Assembly (NCBI GenBank): GCA_018302815.1
Contig: JAGVZE010000007.1
Location: forward strand, 186,001-250,000
Source of the DNA: Candidatus Woesearchaeota archaeon
Lineage (GTDB): Archaea; Nanobdellota; Nanobdellia; Woesearchaeales; ARS49
Direction of reading: 5' to 3'
Length of the DNA stretch: 64,000 bases
Position numbers and translations under genes: made by a program. The notes under the pieces are model-generated. The model saw only the letters and a program-made list of their open reading frames with translations, searched no databases and was not told where the DNA came from. Shown here piece by piece: positions 18,245-26,851 of the stretch (its first letter is position 1; each line of letters begins with the position of its first letter).

Positions 18245-18855
18245 GACTCCTAGCATTCACAGACCTTCACGCAGGCATCACTGCATACAAGAAGATAGTC
18301 CTTAAAATAAAAAAGTACAATCCGGACCTTTTAATCTGCACAGGAGATTTCACTATTTTTGAACAGAACATAGAGCCTGTACTTGCAAAGATAGCAGAGC
18401 TAGGAAAGCCAGTCCTTCTAATACACGGAAACCACGAGTCGGACGCCATAGTAGCAAAACTCGCTAAAAGGCACGCGAATATCATGTTTGTACATAATAA
18501 ATTCCACAAAATAGGCGATTATACTTTCATCGGGCACGGAGGCGGGGGATTCTACGGCCAAGGAGAAGATTTAGAGGGCGATGAAGAATTCGAAGAACTC
18601 ATACGCCAAAACAAACGAAAGCTCAAAGGCAAAATGGTGCTATTGACACACGCGCCCCCAGCACAAACCAAACTAGACTATATCGATTGGATAGGAGACC
18701 ACGTCGGCTGCACAAGCTACACAGAATTCATCAACAAATACAATCCAATCCTCGCAATAAGCGGACATCTGCACGAAAACTTCGGAGTCAAGGAAAAATA
18801 CGGAAAAACAGTGTTACTCAACCCCGGACCCGAAGGGATGATAATCGAATTATGA
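18241..18855 (+). CDS. Calcineurin-like metallophosphoesterase
   Basis: A 204-residue single-domain phosphoesterase. All five family motifs are visible: DLH (Asp8, His10), GD (36), GNHE (63-66), THAPP and GHLH near residue 177. The two-metal site would hydrolyse phosphomonoesters or cyclic phosphodiesters; the substrate is unknown (YfcE-like and MJ0936-like members are the closest in style). ATGA overlaps join it both to vapC upstream and to an MFS transporter downstream. Confidence 0.9.
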   Translation: MRLLAFTDLHAGITAYKKIVLKIKKYNPDLLICTGDFTIFEQNIEPVLAKIAELGKPVLLIHGNHESDAIVAKLAKRHANIMFVHNKFHKIGDYTFIGHGGGGFYGQGEDLEGDEEFEELIRQNKRKLKGKMVLLTHAPPAQTKLDYIDWIGDHVGCTSYTEFINKYNPILAISGHLHENFGVKEKYGKTVLLNPGPEGMIIEL

Positions 18856-20153
18856 ACCCGCAAAAAACATTCCTTGCGCACATCGGCATTTGGGCCGCGT
18901 ACGAAGGATTCACCGCAGTATATCTTACAGCATACGCTCTCGCGCTAGGAGCCAGCAACACAGTAATAGGATTCCTCGGAGCACTGCCATTTCTTGCAAG
19001 CATGCTAACCCAAATAATTGGAGCAGAGCTTGTTCAACATTACTCTCGACGCCACATTTATGCACTGTTTGCAGGCATAGGACGATTGCTTTGGCTTCCA
19101 ATCTTGCTCGCGCCGTTTCTTTTTGAAAAACCACTTCTTACCGTGGCTGTTGCTTATCTATTCATCAAACTATTCGAAACTATGACTGACCCTTCATCGA
19201 CAACACTTCTTGCGGATATAGTTCCCGAACAGGCAAGAGGAGAATTCACCAGCAACCGCCTGCGTTTGTTGAGCCTTTGCGCGATGATATCAATGGTCCT
19301 TGGAGGACTATGGCTCAAGCAATTCCCCAAAGAAAGCCCGACAGGATTCGCGATAATGTTCGCAGTAGGAGCAGTGTTTGGAATAATATCTGTAATATTC
19401 TTCACAAAAGTCAAAGAACCGGAATACTCAGACCACGTTCATCACAAACTCACAGAATTCTTTTCACTGGATTCAAATCTGCGCAGATTCGTCACATTCT
19501 CCTGCGCGTTCAACTTCGCATACATGCTCGCATCCCCGCTCATCGCAGTATATATGCTAAAGACATTGGAGCTAACGTACAGCTTTTACGGCTTGCTGAC
19601 AGCATTGAGCCTTCTTACGCAACTAATCTTTTCACGATACATAGGCAAACTCACAGATTCTTTTGGCGACAAGCCAATAGCAATACTTGGAATCATAGGC
19701 ACTGCAGTCGTTCCCCTGATTTATTTGCTGATAAACAAAGAAACAACGTGGCTTCTCATACCTGCGCACATTTTCTCAGGATTTGTCTGGACTGCAGCCG
19801 ACATTTCCCGCTTTAATTTATTGCTTGATTTGACATCTCCGCAAAAACGAGCGATGCAGATAGCAGAATACTCGCTTTACACCAACATACCGCTAATAGT
19901 TGCTCCAATACTTGGAGGCTGGATGACTGAGAACGTGAATTTTATTATAGCAGGAATCCCGCTCGTATTCACTTTAAGCGCCATACTTAGGTTCATCAGC
20001 GCGGCATTCCTAATCCCAATCAAAGAACCACGAGCGAAGCAGGAATACTCCGCGGCATACGTGCTTAGGCATTCAATTCATTTCTCTCCAACTAAAGGAA
20101 TAGTTCAAGGAGTATCATCTGTACGAAGAGTCGCCGGCGGGCTATTTAGATAA
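18852..20153 (+). CDS. Major facilitator superfamily transporter
   Basis: A protein of about 433 residues with 10-12 hydrophobic helices and a cytoplasmic loop in the middle (KVKEPEYSDHVHHKL), typical of MFS permeases. The open frame extends upstream into the phosphoesterase gene, but MNPQKTFLAHIGIWAAYEGF at 18852 starts in an ATGA overlap with that gene and at the beginning of the first membrane helix. The substrate cannot be told from sequence. Confidence 0.9.
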   Translation: MNPQKTFLAHIGIWAAYEGFTAVYLTAYALALGASNTVIGFLGALPFLASMLTQIIGAELVQHYSRRHIYALFAGIGRLLWLPILLAPFLFEKPLLTVAVAYLFIKLFETMTDPSSTTLLADIVPEQARGEFTSNRLRLLSLCAMISMVLGGLWLKQFPKESPTGFAIMFAVGAVFGIISVIFFTKVKEPEYSDHVHHKLTEFFSLDSNLRRFVTFSCAFNFAYMLASPLIAVYMLKTLELTYSFYGLLTALSLLTQLIFSRYIGKLTDSFGDKPIAILGIIGTAVVPLIYLLINKETTWLLIPAHIFSGFVWTAADISRFNLLLDLTSPQKRAMQIAEYSLYTNIPLIVAPILGGWMTENVNFIIAGIPLVFTLSAILRFISAAFLIPIKEPRAKQEYSAAYVLRHSIHFSPTKGIVQGVSSVRRVAGGLFR

Positions 20154-20196
20154 ATAATTAGCAATACTTTTAAACACCTCCTCGTTTTTCGTTTCT

Positions 20197-20685
20197 ATGG
20201 ACCTACACGAAGCACTAGCCAAGCTAACCCGACACAGCGTGTTCAAAGACTGGCAGAAAACCAACAAAGACGCGTTCTTAGCGCACGCATTCGTCATGCT
20301 CGATGAAGCGAACAAAGATGTTTGGCAGATAGGATTCTATACCAAAGAAACAGAAAGGATGGTCACATTCATGGTGGCTGAAACTATAACTCACACTCCT
20401 GAACAAGAAGTCTTAAAGACTGATGGCGAAATAGAAAAATTAGACGTCGCAAAAATCAAAATAAGCGTCGAAGAAGCGCTTTCAACCGCCAAAAAATGCG
20501 TCACAGAGAATTACGGCAAAGAAAACACGTTCAAACAGTTCTTTATCATACAAACAATCGAGCACGCGCCAATTTTTAATATAACTTATCTAACTCAAAG
20601 CTTCAAAACAATCAACATCAAAATAGACGCACACGACGGGAAAATTCTAAAACAGAACATACAGGCGCTTGCTGAATTTGGGTAG
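20197..20685 (+). CDS. Hypothetical protein, PepSY-like C-terminus
   Basis: A 162-residue soluble protein. The C-terminal segment (FKTINIKIDAHDGKILKQNI) has the look of a PepSY-type or inhibitor-like strand-turn, as in proteins with a conserved A-x-[DT]G-K ending; this is a weak match. CTTTTAAAC about 27 nt upstream supports the start. The function is unknown. Confidence 0.65.
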   Translation: MDLHEALAKLTRHSVFKDWQKTNKDAFLAHAFVMLDEANKDVWQIGFYTKETERMVTFMVAETITHTPEQEVLKTDGEIEKLDVAKIKISVEEALSTAKKCVTENYGKENTFKQFFIIQTIEHAPIFNITYLTQSFKTINIKIDAHDGKILKQNIQALAEFG

Positions 20686-20741
20686 TACCAACACTTTAAA
20701 TAACTACGTTCTCATTAAAAAAATCGAAGGGGTGTTCAAGT

Positions 20742-20807
20742 ATGGCAAGCGAAGTCGATTATGAAGAAAAACGTAAGAATAAAGAATTAGATTCTTTCTT
20801 TGATTAA
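20742..20807 (+). CDS. 21-residue small protein
   Basis: A very short but well-equipped ORF: TATA box (CTTTAAATA, about 20693-20701), ribosome-binding site GGGGTG, ATG, 21 codons starting MASEVDYEEKRKNK and ending in SFFD, then TAA followed directly by a terminator hairpin. The peptide is highly charged and could be a small regulator or a leader-type peptide. It has its own promoter and terminator, which is the main argument that it is real. Confidence 0.55.
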   Translation: MASEVDYEEKRKNKELDSFFD

Positions 20808-20830
20808 AGAAATCGCAAATCGCGATTTCT
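20808..20830 (+). terminator. Hairpin terminator after the 21-residue ORF
   Basis: A perfect 9-bp stem (AGAAATCGC with GCGATTTCT, 5-nt loop) begins right after the TAA of the small ORF and is followed by a T-rich stretch (GTATTTCATTTT). Confidence 0.6.
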
Positions 20831-20888
20831 GTATTTCATTTTGGGTTTAGTTATCGACGTGAACTTCAGGATATAGACCAAAAAGAAA

Positions 20889-21434
20889 TCAGAATAATCT
20901 TTCAACACGCGCTCTTACTTTCCCGAAAACAATCTCGGGACCGTATTTCGCGTCGATAATAAACGCTTTTGATGCAAGATATTTTTTTCGCGCGCGTTCA
21001 AGCACACCTGTTTTCTCGAATGCGGACTTTTTTCTTTTCAAGCGCTTTAGCGCGGCTTCCACGGGAACGTCAAGCACAATCGTGAGGTTGGGAGCAGGAA
21101 AACGAGCGTTTCTCAATTTCGCTTTGCGCTCGTCCCGAGAGTACGCGATCGCTGAAAGAACATACCTGTCACAAATAACCACATAGCCATCGTGCAACGC
21201 AGGGGAGACAACATTCTTCAAATGACTTGTCCTATCCATCGCGAACAAACGCTGTAGAATATCAGATGAAGTGTATCCGGACAGAAATCGCGCGAATCTT
21301 CCCCAAAACGACGAAGACGGCTCTTTAGTCAAAATAACTTTCTTTCCAATGGTTTGCAGCCACTCTGCAAGCATCCTTGCCTGCGTGGTTTTTCCAGAAC
21401 CGTCAATGCCCTCGATCGCGATGAAAATGCCCAT
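20889..21434 (-). CDS. tmk: Thymidylate kinase
   Basis: A 181-residue enzyme that phosphorylates dTMP to dTDP with ATP. The P-loop is IEGIDGSGKTTQARML (residues 7-22), the DR(Y/F) substrate motif is CDRYVLSAIAYS (about 89-100), and the C-terminal lid is basic (RLKRKKSAF). The protein is somewhat shorter than typical thymidylate kinases (about 205-215). The gene has its own promoter and is divergent from the kinase-like gene at 21528. Confidence 0.93.
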   Translation of the reverse strand: MGIFIAIEGIDGSGKTTQARMLAEWLQTIGKKVILTKEPSSSFWGRFARFLSGYTSSDILQRLFAMDRTSHLKNVVSPALHDGYVVICDRYVLSAIAYSRDERKAKLRNARFPAPNLTIVLDVPVEAALKRLKRKKSAFEKTGVLERARKKYLASKAFIIDAKYGPEIVFGKVRARVERLF

Positions 21435-21527
21435 AGCTCACTGTTAGGTTCAACACTATAAATACGTTAGCTACCACCGCAGAGTTGGCAGAAACCATTA
21501 AAATATCCTTTCTGCTGATTTTTTTCC

Positions 21528-22088
21528 GTGATTATAGGCATCACGGGAAGCTACTGCTCAGGAAAAGACACTCTTGCAGAGTATCTAATACAAAAAGGAT
21601 TCGCGCACTTATCACTATCGGACATTCTGCGAGCGGAAGCTGCACGAAGAAATCTTGTTGCGGATAGAGAAACATTGATAGCGATAGGAAACGAACTTCG
21701 AGAGAAACACGGCCCAGGAGTTCTTGCACAGCTGGCGCTTTTGCATATGAACGGCTCTAATCACGTCGTTAGCAGCATACGCAACCCATCAGAAGTCAAA
21801 GCCCTTCGCGCGCGATCAGATTTCATCCTTATCGCCCTTGACGCGCCTCAATCAATTCGATGGGAGAGGATGAAACAAAGAAAGGCCCTCCATAACATCG
21901 CCACATTCGAGGAATTCGAACAATTCGAGAATGCAGAAAAAAGCTCGGACCCGAATAAACAACAGCTCCATCTCGTCATAAATCAAGCTGACAAGATAAT
22001 CGTCAACGCAGGAACCGTCAAAGAACTAAACGACGCGATAGATGAGATAATATCAGCAGTACACTGCTCGCGTCAAGAAAATGCATGA
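21528..22088 (+). CDS. P-loop nucleoside monophosphate kinase-like protein
   Basis: A 186-residue P-loop protein starting at a GTG. Walker A is GITGSYCSGKDTLAEYL (4-20); LSLSDILRAE and VVSSIRNPSEVKAL follow. This pattern resembles the kinase-like domain fused to or associated with dCMP-deaminase-type proteins, and dephospho-CoA kinase/UPF0200. It probably phosphorylates a nucleotide or a CoA-type precursor; the substrate is uncertain. TTAAAATATC about 25 nt upstream supports a leaderless GTG start. Confidence 0.8.
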   Translation: MIIGITGSYCSGKDTLAEYLIQKGFAHLSLSDILRAEAARRNLVADRETLIAIGNELREKHGPGVLAQLALLHMNGSNHVVSSIRNPSEVKALRARSDFILIALDAPQSIRWERMKQRKALHNIATFEEFEQFENAEKSSDPNKQQLHLVINQADKIIVNAGTVKELNDAIDEIISAVHCSRQENA

Positions 22089-22089
22089 T

Positions 22090-22227
22090 GCGAGCGTCTA
22101 CCAAGCACAAGAGCGCTTGACTTGTTCGGCGCTCGCTACATTATAATAAATGCACGCATTTTCTGGACGCAGAAAAGCCATAAACTAACATTCATCCAAT
22201 GACTAAAGCCAGCGGTTTTCTGGCTTT
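22090..22227 (+). other. Intergenic stretch with three consecutive hairpins
   Basis: Between the kinase-like gene and nucS there is no ORF for 325 nt. Three stem-loops follow one another: GCGAGCG/CGCTCGC (22090-22136, enclosing a CAAGC/GCTTG stem), TTTTCTG/CAGAAAA (22159-22176) and AAAGCCAG/CTGGCTTT (22205-22227, followed by TCTTCGTT). The last could terminate the upstream transcript. The whole could be a structured small RNA; I see no known family. Confidence 0.45.
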
Positions 22228-22333
22228 TCTTCGTTAACAAAAAGTATCACCTCTTTTTCTCACCTCTCGAAAAAATTTCAGCAAAGTACGTTTAAATGCA
22301 TTTATGTTTTTGATTTGTATAGATAGCGGTTCT

Positions 22334-22368
22334 TAGTTTGTAGTTTGTAGTTTGCGTTCAGTAGTTTG
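22334..22368 (+). repeat. Heptamer tandem repeat (TAGTTTG x 4 of 5 units)
   Basis: Five consecutive 7-nt units: three perfect TAGTTTG, one diverged (CGTTCAG), one perfect. The array ends 13 nt before the TATA box (CTTATTTAAC) of nucS. The period and position suggest binding sites for a regulator upstream of nucS, or simple slippage. Confidence 0.75.
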
Positions 22369-22413
22369 CATTCCCAGCAACTTATTTAACCATCTCCTGC
22401 TTTTTTCAAGCAT

Positions 22414-23151
22414 ATGGACTTAGAAGACTACGCGGTTTTACTCAAAGACGCAATAAACCGCACGGAAACAATCGTTTTTTCCTGCCGATGCCAAGTGCGC
22501 TATTCAGGAAGGGCTGAAAGCTATCTTGATACCGGCGATAGAGTTGTCATGATAAAATCCGACGGAGCGCTCCTCATACACCAGCCGACCGGAAACGCGC
22601 CAATAAACTACATGAAACCAGGGACAAGCCACACTTTAATAATCAACTCAGGCAAGCTCAAACTCAAAAGCAATAACATCCACCAAAAAGAATCAATCGA
22701 TGTCTCAATAGACAAAATGCACTTTTTCAACAGCCACAAGCTTGAAGACGCTCAAAACATAATCGTGAGCGGAACCGAAGACGACATGAGCGACATGATT
22801 TACCGCAATCCCGCCATGATTGAAGATGGATTCAAGCCGGTAAGCCAAGAAGAACAGACAAAATACGGGTTCATAGACGTGATGGGAGTCGATAAAAAGG
22901 GAGTCCTTACAATAGTTGAATGCAAACGATACTGCGCAGAGCTTTCAGCAGTAACCCAGCTTCGAAGATACGTAGAGAAAATAATGGTCAGCAAAGGAAT
23001 AACCAAAGTTCGCGGAATCATCGCAGCGCCCAAAATCACTGAAAACGCCAAAAAAATGCTTGAAGACTGGGGATTCGAATTTAAATCGATAAATCCTCCC
23101 AAGTATTTCGAAGAATACGACAAAAAACAAGCCAGACTCGATGTTTTCTGA
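22414..23151 (+). CDS. nucS: Endonuclease NucS/EndoMS
   Basis: A 245-residue endonuclease that in archaea and actinobacteria cuts branched DNA and both strands at mismatches, working with the sliding clamp. The N-terminal beta-rich DNA-binding domain is followed by a RecB-like nuclease domain with Asp155, Glu169 and Lys171 (GFIDVMGVD...IVECK). The C-terminus (EEYDKKQARLDVF) includes the clamp-interaction region expected in the family. The start has a TATA box 27 nt upstream, and a heptamer repeat lies just beyond it. Confidence 0.95.
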   Translation: MDLEDYAVLLKDAINRTETIVFSCRCQVRYSGRAESYLDTGDRVVMIKSDGALLIHQPTGNAPINYMKPGTSHTLIINSGKLKLKSNNIHQKESIDVSIDKMHFFNSHKLEDAQNIIVSGTEDDMSDMIYRNPAMIEDGFKPVSQEEQTKYGFIDVMGVDKKGVLTIVECKRYCAELSAVTQLRRYVEKIMVSKGITKVRGIIAAPKITENAKKMLEDWGFEFKSINPPKYFEEYDKKQARLDVF

Positions 23152-23186
23152 AAAAGTTAATAAATCACCTAATCATATAACTTTTC

Positions 23187-23561
23187 GTGAAAACAATACG
23201 TGAAATTCTGCGCACAAGATACACAAGCACGGACATCTACGGCGCGGTCAACGATTGGATAGAAACACTCCACAGAACGATAGACGCGCTTCCAGACGGC
23301 GAATTATCAGATAACGCAAAAAAGCTCATTATGGCTCTTCTTAGCTCGATACGAAAAGACATACTCCTTCTTGAAAAAATCCCGAACTTCTCAGAAAACG
23401 CGGTGACAATATCCCTACACTTCATAACAGTAGAGAACGCACTGCGCACAAGAGTCCTACACGAAAAAGACGAGCTTGAGAATTATGTCGGCAAATTCGT
23501 ATTCGCTCCACTAGGAAAACTGCTTCGCGCTTATATCGATTTTGAGGCGGTCAACGCATGA
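23187..23561 (+). CDS. Hypothetical helical protein
   Basis: An unrecognised 124-residue soluble protein starting at GTG, with AGTTAATAAATC about 27-30 nt upstream as promoter. Predicted to be all-helical (IYGAVNDWIETLHRTIDAL..., KKLIMALLSSIRKDILLLEK). It follows nucS by 35 nt but has its own promoter. Confidence 0.6.
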   Translation: MKTIREILRTRYTSTDIYGAVNDWIETLHRTIDALPDGELSDNAKKLIMALLSSIRKDILLLEKIPNFSENAVTISLHFITVENALRTRVLHEKDELENYVGKFVFAPLGKLLRAYIDFEAVNA

Positions 23562-23604
23562 TTGCGGCGTTACATTTATAAAGCGATTTTTTGCACTGCG
23601 GCGT

Positions 23605-24234
23605 ATGATCGGTAAACTAAACAAAGTGGAATATTCTTTTGAATCCGATGATTTTAGTGAGGATGGCGTATATGAGCGCAGATATTCAATAAACGGCGAT
23701 TTATCCTCCAAGCTCACTTTGCGCCCCGGAAAAGGAGAATTCATCATAATGCAAGATAGCATTCCATTTAAGATAACTCACGGACTAAATGATCTGCGCG
23801 AAAACATTTCGTACATGTTAAAAGATAGAAGATTCCACGAGTTAAACGCAGAAAGCGTACTCGTGCAAGAATTGCACGGGATGAGCCTGCAAATCAATAC
23901 AGGGATGGCGCCGCATCCCGAACTTGCCACACGATACCTTGCCGCACTACAATATCTTGAAATCGAGCCAGAACAATGGGAAGCGTACACGCAAAAAAAG
24001 CGCGCGAAAATCATCATTGATGTTCTAGTATCTCTGCGCGCAGATATGCAAAAAGTGACGGCCATTCAGATAACCGGATCAGGAATAGAGTCACTTTCAG
24101 ACATATTGCACGATGAAGAACCAATTTTCAAATTAGAAGAACCAATATACACTACGCACAGTCCATACAGTTTTAAATTCCATCAAGAATTTGAACTTTT
24201 CAATACGCTGATTCTAGAACATCAACCAAAATAA
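23605..24234 (+). CDS. Hypothetical protein
   Basis: An unrecognised 209-residue protein. CATTTATAAAGC sits about 27 nt before the ATG at 23605 (MIGKLNKVEYSF), which decides the start over an upstream non-ATG codon. The N-terminal half looks beta-rich and the C-terminal half helical; no signal peptide. Its stop end overlaps by 13 nt the stop end of the convergent Tyr-rich membrane protein gene. Confidence 0.62.
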   Translation: MIGKLNKVEYSFESDDFSEDGVYERRYSINGDLSSKLTLRPGKGEFIIMQDSIPFKITHGLNDLRENISYMLKDRRFHELNAESVLVQELHGMSLQINTGMAPHPELATRYLAALQYLEIEPEQWEAYTQKKRAKIIIDVLVSLRADMQKVTAIQITGSGIESLSDILHDEEPIFKLEEPIYTTHSPYSFKFHQEFELFNTLILEHQPK

Positions 24235-24665
24235 TACGGATAACTTATCTCAGGAGTCGGATACAATCCTCTTGGCCTTACACATACACCCGCGCCGCGC
24301 ACACGGCTTATAGTATACTCGCATTCAAGACCGAACTCACAGCCGTACGCCACTCCATTCATCAAACCGCACAATTGCCCTTCGCTGCTTCGAGGAACAT
24401 AGGACATGCCATATCTGTATAAATATTCTGACGACAATGGAGTGGGATATGAATACTGCGGAGCGAATGAACCCGGATAAACAACTGTAGGTTCTTGCGC
24501 AGGAACATACACGCCTACAGGCTGTTCGGTTTGCGGATAACCATAGAACGGATAATCATGATAATAGAAACTTCCATAATTAGTATAGCCCCAACGGTGC
24601 GTCGCTGTAACTACCACTGCAACCAAAAGCACGACAGCCACGATAGCTATAACAGTCTTTTTCAT
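24222..24665 (-). CDS. Tyr/Pro-rich signal-anchored surface protein
   Basis: A 147-residue protein with an N-terminal hydrophobic anchor (KKTVIAIVAVVLLVAVVVTA) and an extracellular, Tyr/Gly/Pro-rich low-complexity region (YHDYPFYGYPQ, APQYSYPTPL). Near the C-terminus four cysteines (LCGLMNGVAYGCEFGLECEY...GVCVRPRG) form a small disulfide-type module. GAGG sits directly before the ATG. It is divergent from the second M64 cassette, and perhaps functionally related to it as another surface component. Confidence 0.65.
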   Translation of the reverse strand: MKKTVIAIVAVVLLVAVVVTATHRWGYTNYGSFYYHDYPFYGYPQTEQPVGVYVPAQEPTVVYPGSFAPQYSYPTPLSSEYLYRYGMSYVPRSSEGQLCGLMNGVAYGCEFGLECEYTISRVRGAGVCVRPRGLYPTPEISYPYYFG

Positions 24666-24761
24666 CCTCTTTTCAAATAATGCAAACGCGTCTGAATATA
24701 AAAACGTTTTCAATTTGTCATACCGCACACTTTAAATATTTCCTGATGCTAACCATTTTTC

Positions 24762-25892
24762 ATGCGCACGCACCTGCTGCTAATTTTTCTCATATCGCTG
24801 CCTGCGGTATTCGCTGCTCAAGATGATGAAAGCGTCTGCAAAAAAGCGATGCTCAAACTGGATTTCATGGGTGCTTATGACTGCTATCGAGACATAGGCG
24901 ATAAGCGGCTCGCACAGGCGACCAACGCTCTTGGCACTGGAGATACCGCAAAAGCAATAGAACTTGGCAAAGACGCCATCAGACTCAAGGCAGGATTCGG
25001 ACTGTGCTTCAAATATTATATGTGCGGAGCCGCAGCCCACGCAGCAACGTTAGTTAGCGTAGCATACGAAAAAACCGGCAGCAAGGGCCAGGCAGAAGCC
25101 TATGCTAAGCGAGCAATCATGTATGCTAAAAACAGCGGACAATGTGAAGGCAGCGCCGTCGATGAAGAAGCGAACGTATTCTGCGCTCTACAATACTATA
25201 TCAGTGCGAGCAGCGCATACCGTGAAACAAAACTATTCAACGCGCCGGCAGAGTGCAAACTTTTGCACGGCAACACAAACCCCGACCATTTGGATGTAGT
25301 CTTCATAGGCTCAAACTTCCCTAACGACGCTCCATTCAACGAATACGTCGACAAAGCATACCGCGGACTTCTCTCCATGCAGCCATTCGCGCGCAACGCC
25401 CACAAATTCAACATATGGCGCCTTGATACTCGTCAAGACTTATCGTGCGTCACAGAGGAACCAAGATTGTTCAGCTGCGATCGAAGCAAAATCACGCGGA
25501 CAGCAAGCACCTGCCCCAACGATGTAACCGTAGTTGTAGTAAACAACAACGAGTGGAGAGGAGCAGGATTCATGAACGAGAATCTTCTCTATCTTGGAAT
25601 GGGCGTTCCTACTTCCGCATTCGTGCACGAACTAGGACACGCGTTCGCAGGACTTGACGATGAATACATGTATTCGGGAACAGACCCCTACACGCCCGGA
25701 TCGAGCCTCAACTGCGATACTGTGAATACCTGTCCTAAATTCACCAGTGTTCCTGGAACTCAATGCAAACAAGAATGCGGCTTTGCGAACAGATACAGAA
25801 GCATCGATGTCGGCATGATGCGCGTACTTGGAAATCCATTCGGAATATTCGATGAGAAGATAATCGAACAAAAACTTTCGAGGTACAAATGA
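24762..25892 (+). CDS. Secreted M64-type zinc metallopeptidase (cassette 2)
   Basis: A 376-residue secreted protein: signal peptide (MRTHLLLIFLISLPAVFA), a helical N-terminal domain with TPR-like character (about 25-160) and a catalytic domain whose zinc motif is FVHELGHAFAGLDDEY (His289, Glu290, His293). Order and cysteine pattern after the zinc site (NCDTVNTCPKF...QCKQECGFANRYRS) match the paralogue at 7045-9258, which has a different, Cys-rich N-terminus. A TATA box (CTTTAAATA) lies 27 nt before the ATG. The next gene overlaps by ATGA. Confidence 0.87.
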   Translation: MRTHLLLIFLISLPAVFAAQDDESVCKKAMLKLDFMGAYDCYRDIGDKRLAQATNALGTGDTAKAIELGKDAIRLKAGFGLCFKYYMCGAAAHAATLVSVAYEKTGSKGQAEAYAKRAIMYAKNSGQCEGSAVDEEANVFCALQYYISASSAYRETKLFNAPAECKLLHGNTNPDHLDVVFIGSNFPNDAPFNEYVDKAYRGLLSMQPFARNAHKFNIWRLDTRQDLSCVTEEPRLFSCDRSKITRTASTCPNDVTVVVVNNNEWRGAGFMNENLLYLGMGVPTSAFVHELGHAFAGLDDEYMYSGTDPYTPGSSLNCDTVNTCPKFTSVPGTQCKQECGFANRYRSIDVGMMRVLGNPFGIFDEKIIEQKLSRYK

Positions 25893-26413
25893 AACGCGCG
25901 CTTCTAATCCTGTTGCTTCTTTGCACGCCTGCATTCGCGGAAGTCCTGTTAGTGACTGTCAAAACAGACGGGACGAGTTATAAAATAACAGACACTGAAC
26001 TCGCATCAGGATTCGCGCCGCAAGTATACTCTGGCGGGCAGTACACGTTTACCAAAGATGGAGCGCCTGTCGCCAGCGGAAATTTCCCGCTTCCCAGTGA
26101 AGTCGTTCTTGAACGATTCAACTCTGATGGCACAATAGACGGCGAAATCAAACGACAAACAGGAACATTCACCGTGGCGTTGCCAGCGAACATAAGTGCG
26201 GACAGCGTCACCCTTGCTGATACCAGCGGGCGTACAATAGGAACAGCATCAGTCGATTTAGACATAGGAATAGACGCGCAAGAACTATCTGAAGAAAGTG
26301 ACTTATTCATACGCTACGAATGGGTATACCTTCTTTTGAAATGGTTTGTGATTCTGGGAGTCTTGATTTTCGCGCTGCGATTCGCTTGGCGCAAGCTTCG
26401 CACGAAGAAATAA
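25889..26413 (+). CDS. Single-pass membrane partner of M64-type peptidase (cassette 2)
   Basis: A 174-residue protein: signal peptide (MKRALLILLLLCTPAFA), extracellular beta-rich domain, one C-terminal transmembrane helix (LLKWFVILGVLIFALRFAW) and a basic tail (RKLRTKK). It shares with the protein at 6320-7048 a G(Y/F)AP motif, a strand ending in DTSGRTIGT / DEEGRRMRT, and the overall plan. The ATGA overlap with the peptidase is the same in both cassettes, so the pairing is conserved. It may anchor or regulate the peptidase. Confidence 0.82.
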   Translation: MKRALLILLLLCTPAFAEVLLVTVKTDGTSYKITDTELASGFAPQVYSGGQYTFTKDGAPVASGNFPLPSEVVLERFNSDGTIDGEIKRQTGTFTVALPANISADSVTLADTSGRTIGTASVDLDIGIDAQELSEESDLFIRYEWVYLLLKWFVILGVLIFALRFAWRKLRTKK

Positions 26414-26415
26414 TA

Positions 26416-26730
26416 TCAGATATTGAGCAATTCCCATCCTTTGACTTTTTTGACAGCTATACCTTGCTGGCCGTTGATGATTGTTTTATTATTGGAGTCC
26501 ACAACAATATACCCTGCGTCCAAGAACCCGGCTTTTAACGCAGGAAGAATGTTATTTATGCCCTGCGCGAGAATCGAATCAAGTTTTCTATAATGCACTC
26601 TTGCGAAATAAATGCAGTCATCCTTCACGAAAACAACATTCACGCTTGACATGTCTGAAACCCTCCGCACGCAAGCTTCGGCTTTAGCCCGCATCATAGT
26701 GCAGGGTTTCCGAGCATGCTCAACAACCAC
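26416..26730 (-). CDS. Hypothetical small protein
   Basis: A 104-residue protein that I do not recognise. It starts at GTG (26730), or at ATG 26697 if shorter. It has a Cys-containing N-terminal helix (KPCTMMRAKAEACVRRV) and a C-terminal alpha/beta part with an ILPALKAGFLDAGYIVVD strand. It is convergent with the M64 partner gene, 2 nt away. The composition looks like a folded protein rather than a shadow. Confidence 0.55.
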   Translation of the reverse strand: MVVEHARKPCTMMRAKAEACVRRVSDMSSVNVVFVKDDCIYFARVHYRKLDSILAQGINNILPALKAGFLDAGYIVVDSNNKTIINGQQGIAVKKVKGWELLNI

Positions 26731-26767
26731 GATTATGTTTGGTTGATTATCACTGAGTCAAACACGT

Positions 26768-26785
26768 CACTCGCTTTAGCGAGTG
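26768..26785 (-). terminator. Hairpin in the gap after UPF0235
   Basis: A 7-bp perfect stem (CACTCGC/GCGAGTG, 4-nt loop) in the 121-nt gap between the end of the signal peptidase-to-UPF0235 operon and the next minus-strand gene. No T-run follows, so it is only a candidate terminator. Confidence 0.3.
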
Positions 26786-26851
26786 GTTGTTGACATGACA
26801 AAAACGCGCGATTTTGGCTTAAAGAACTTATGGGGGGAAAATACGCAATAA

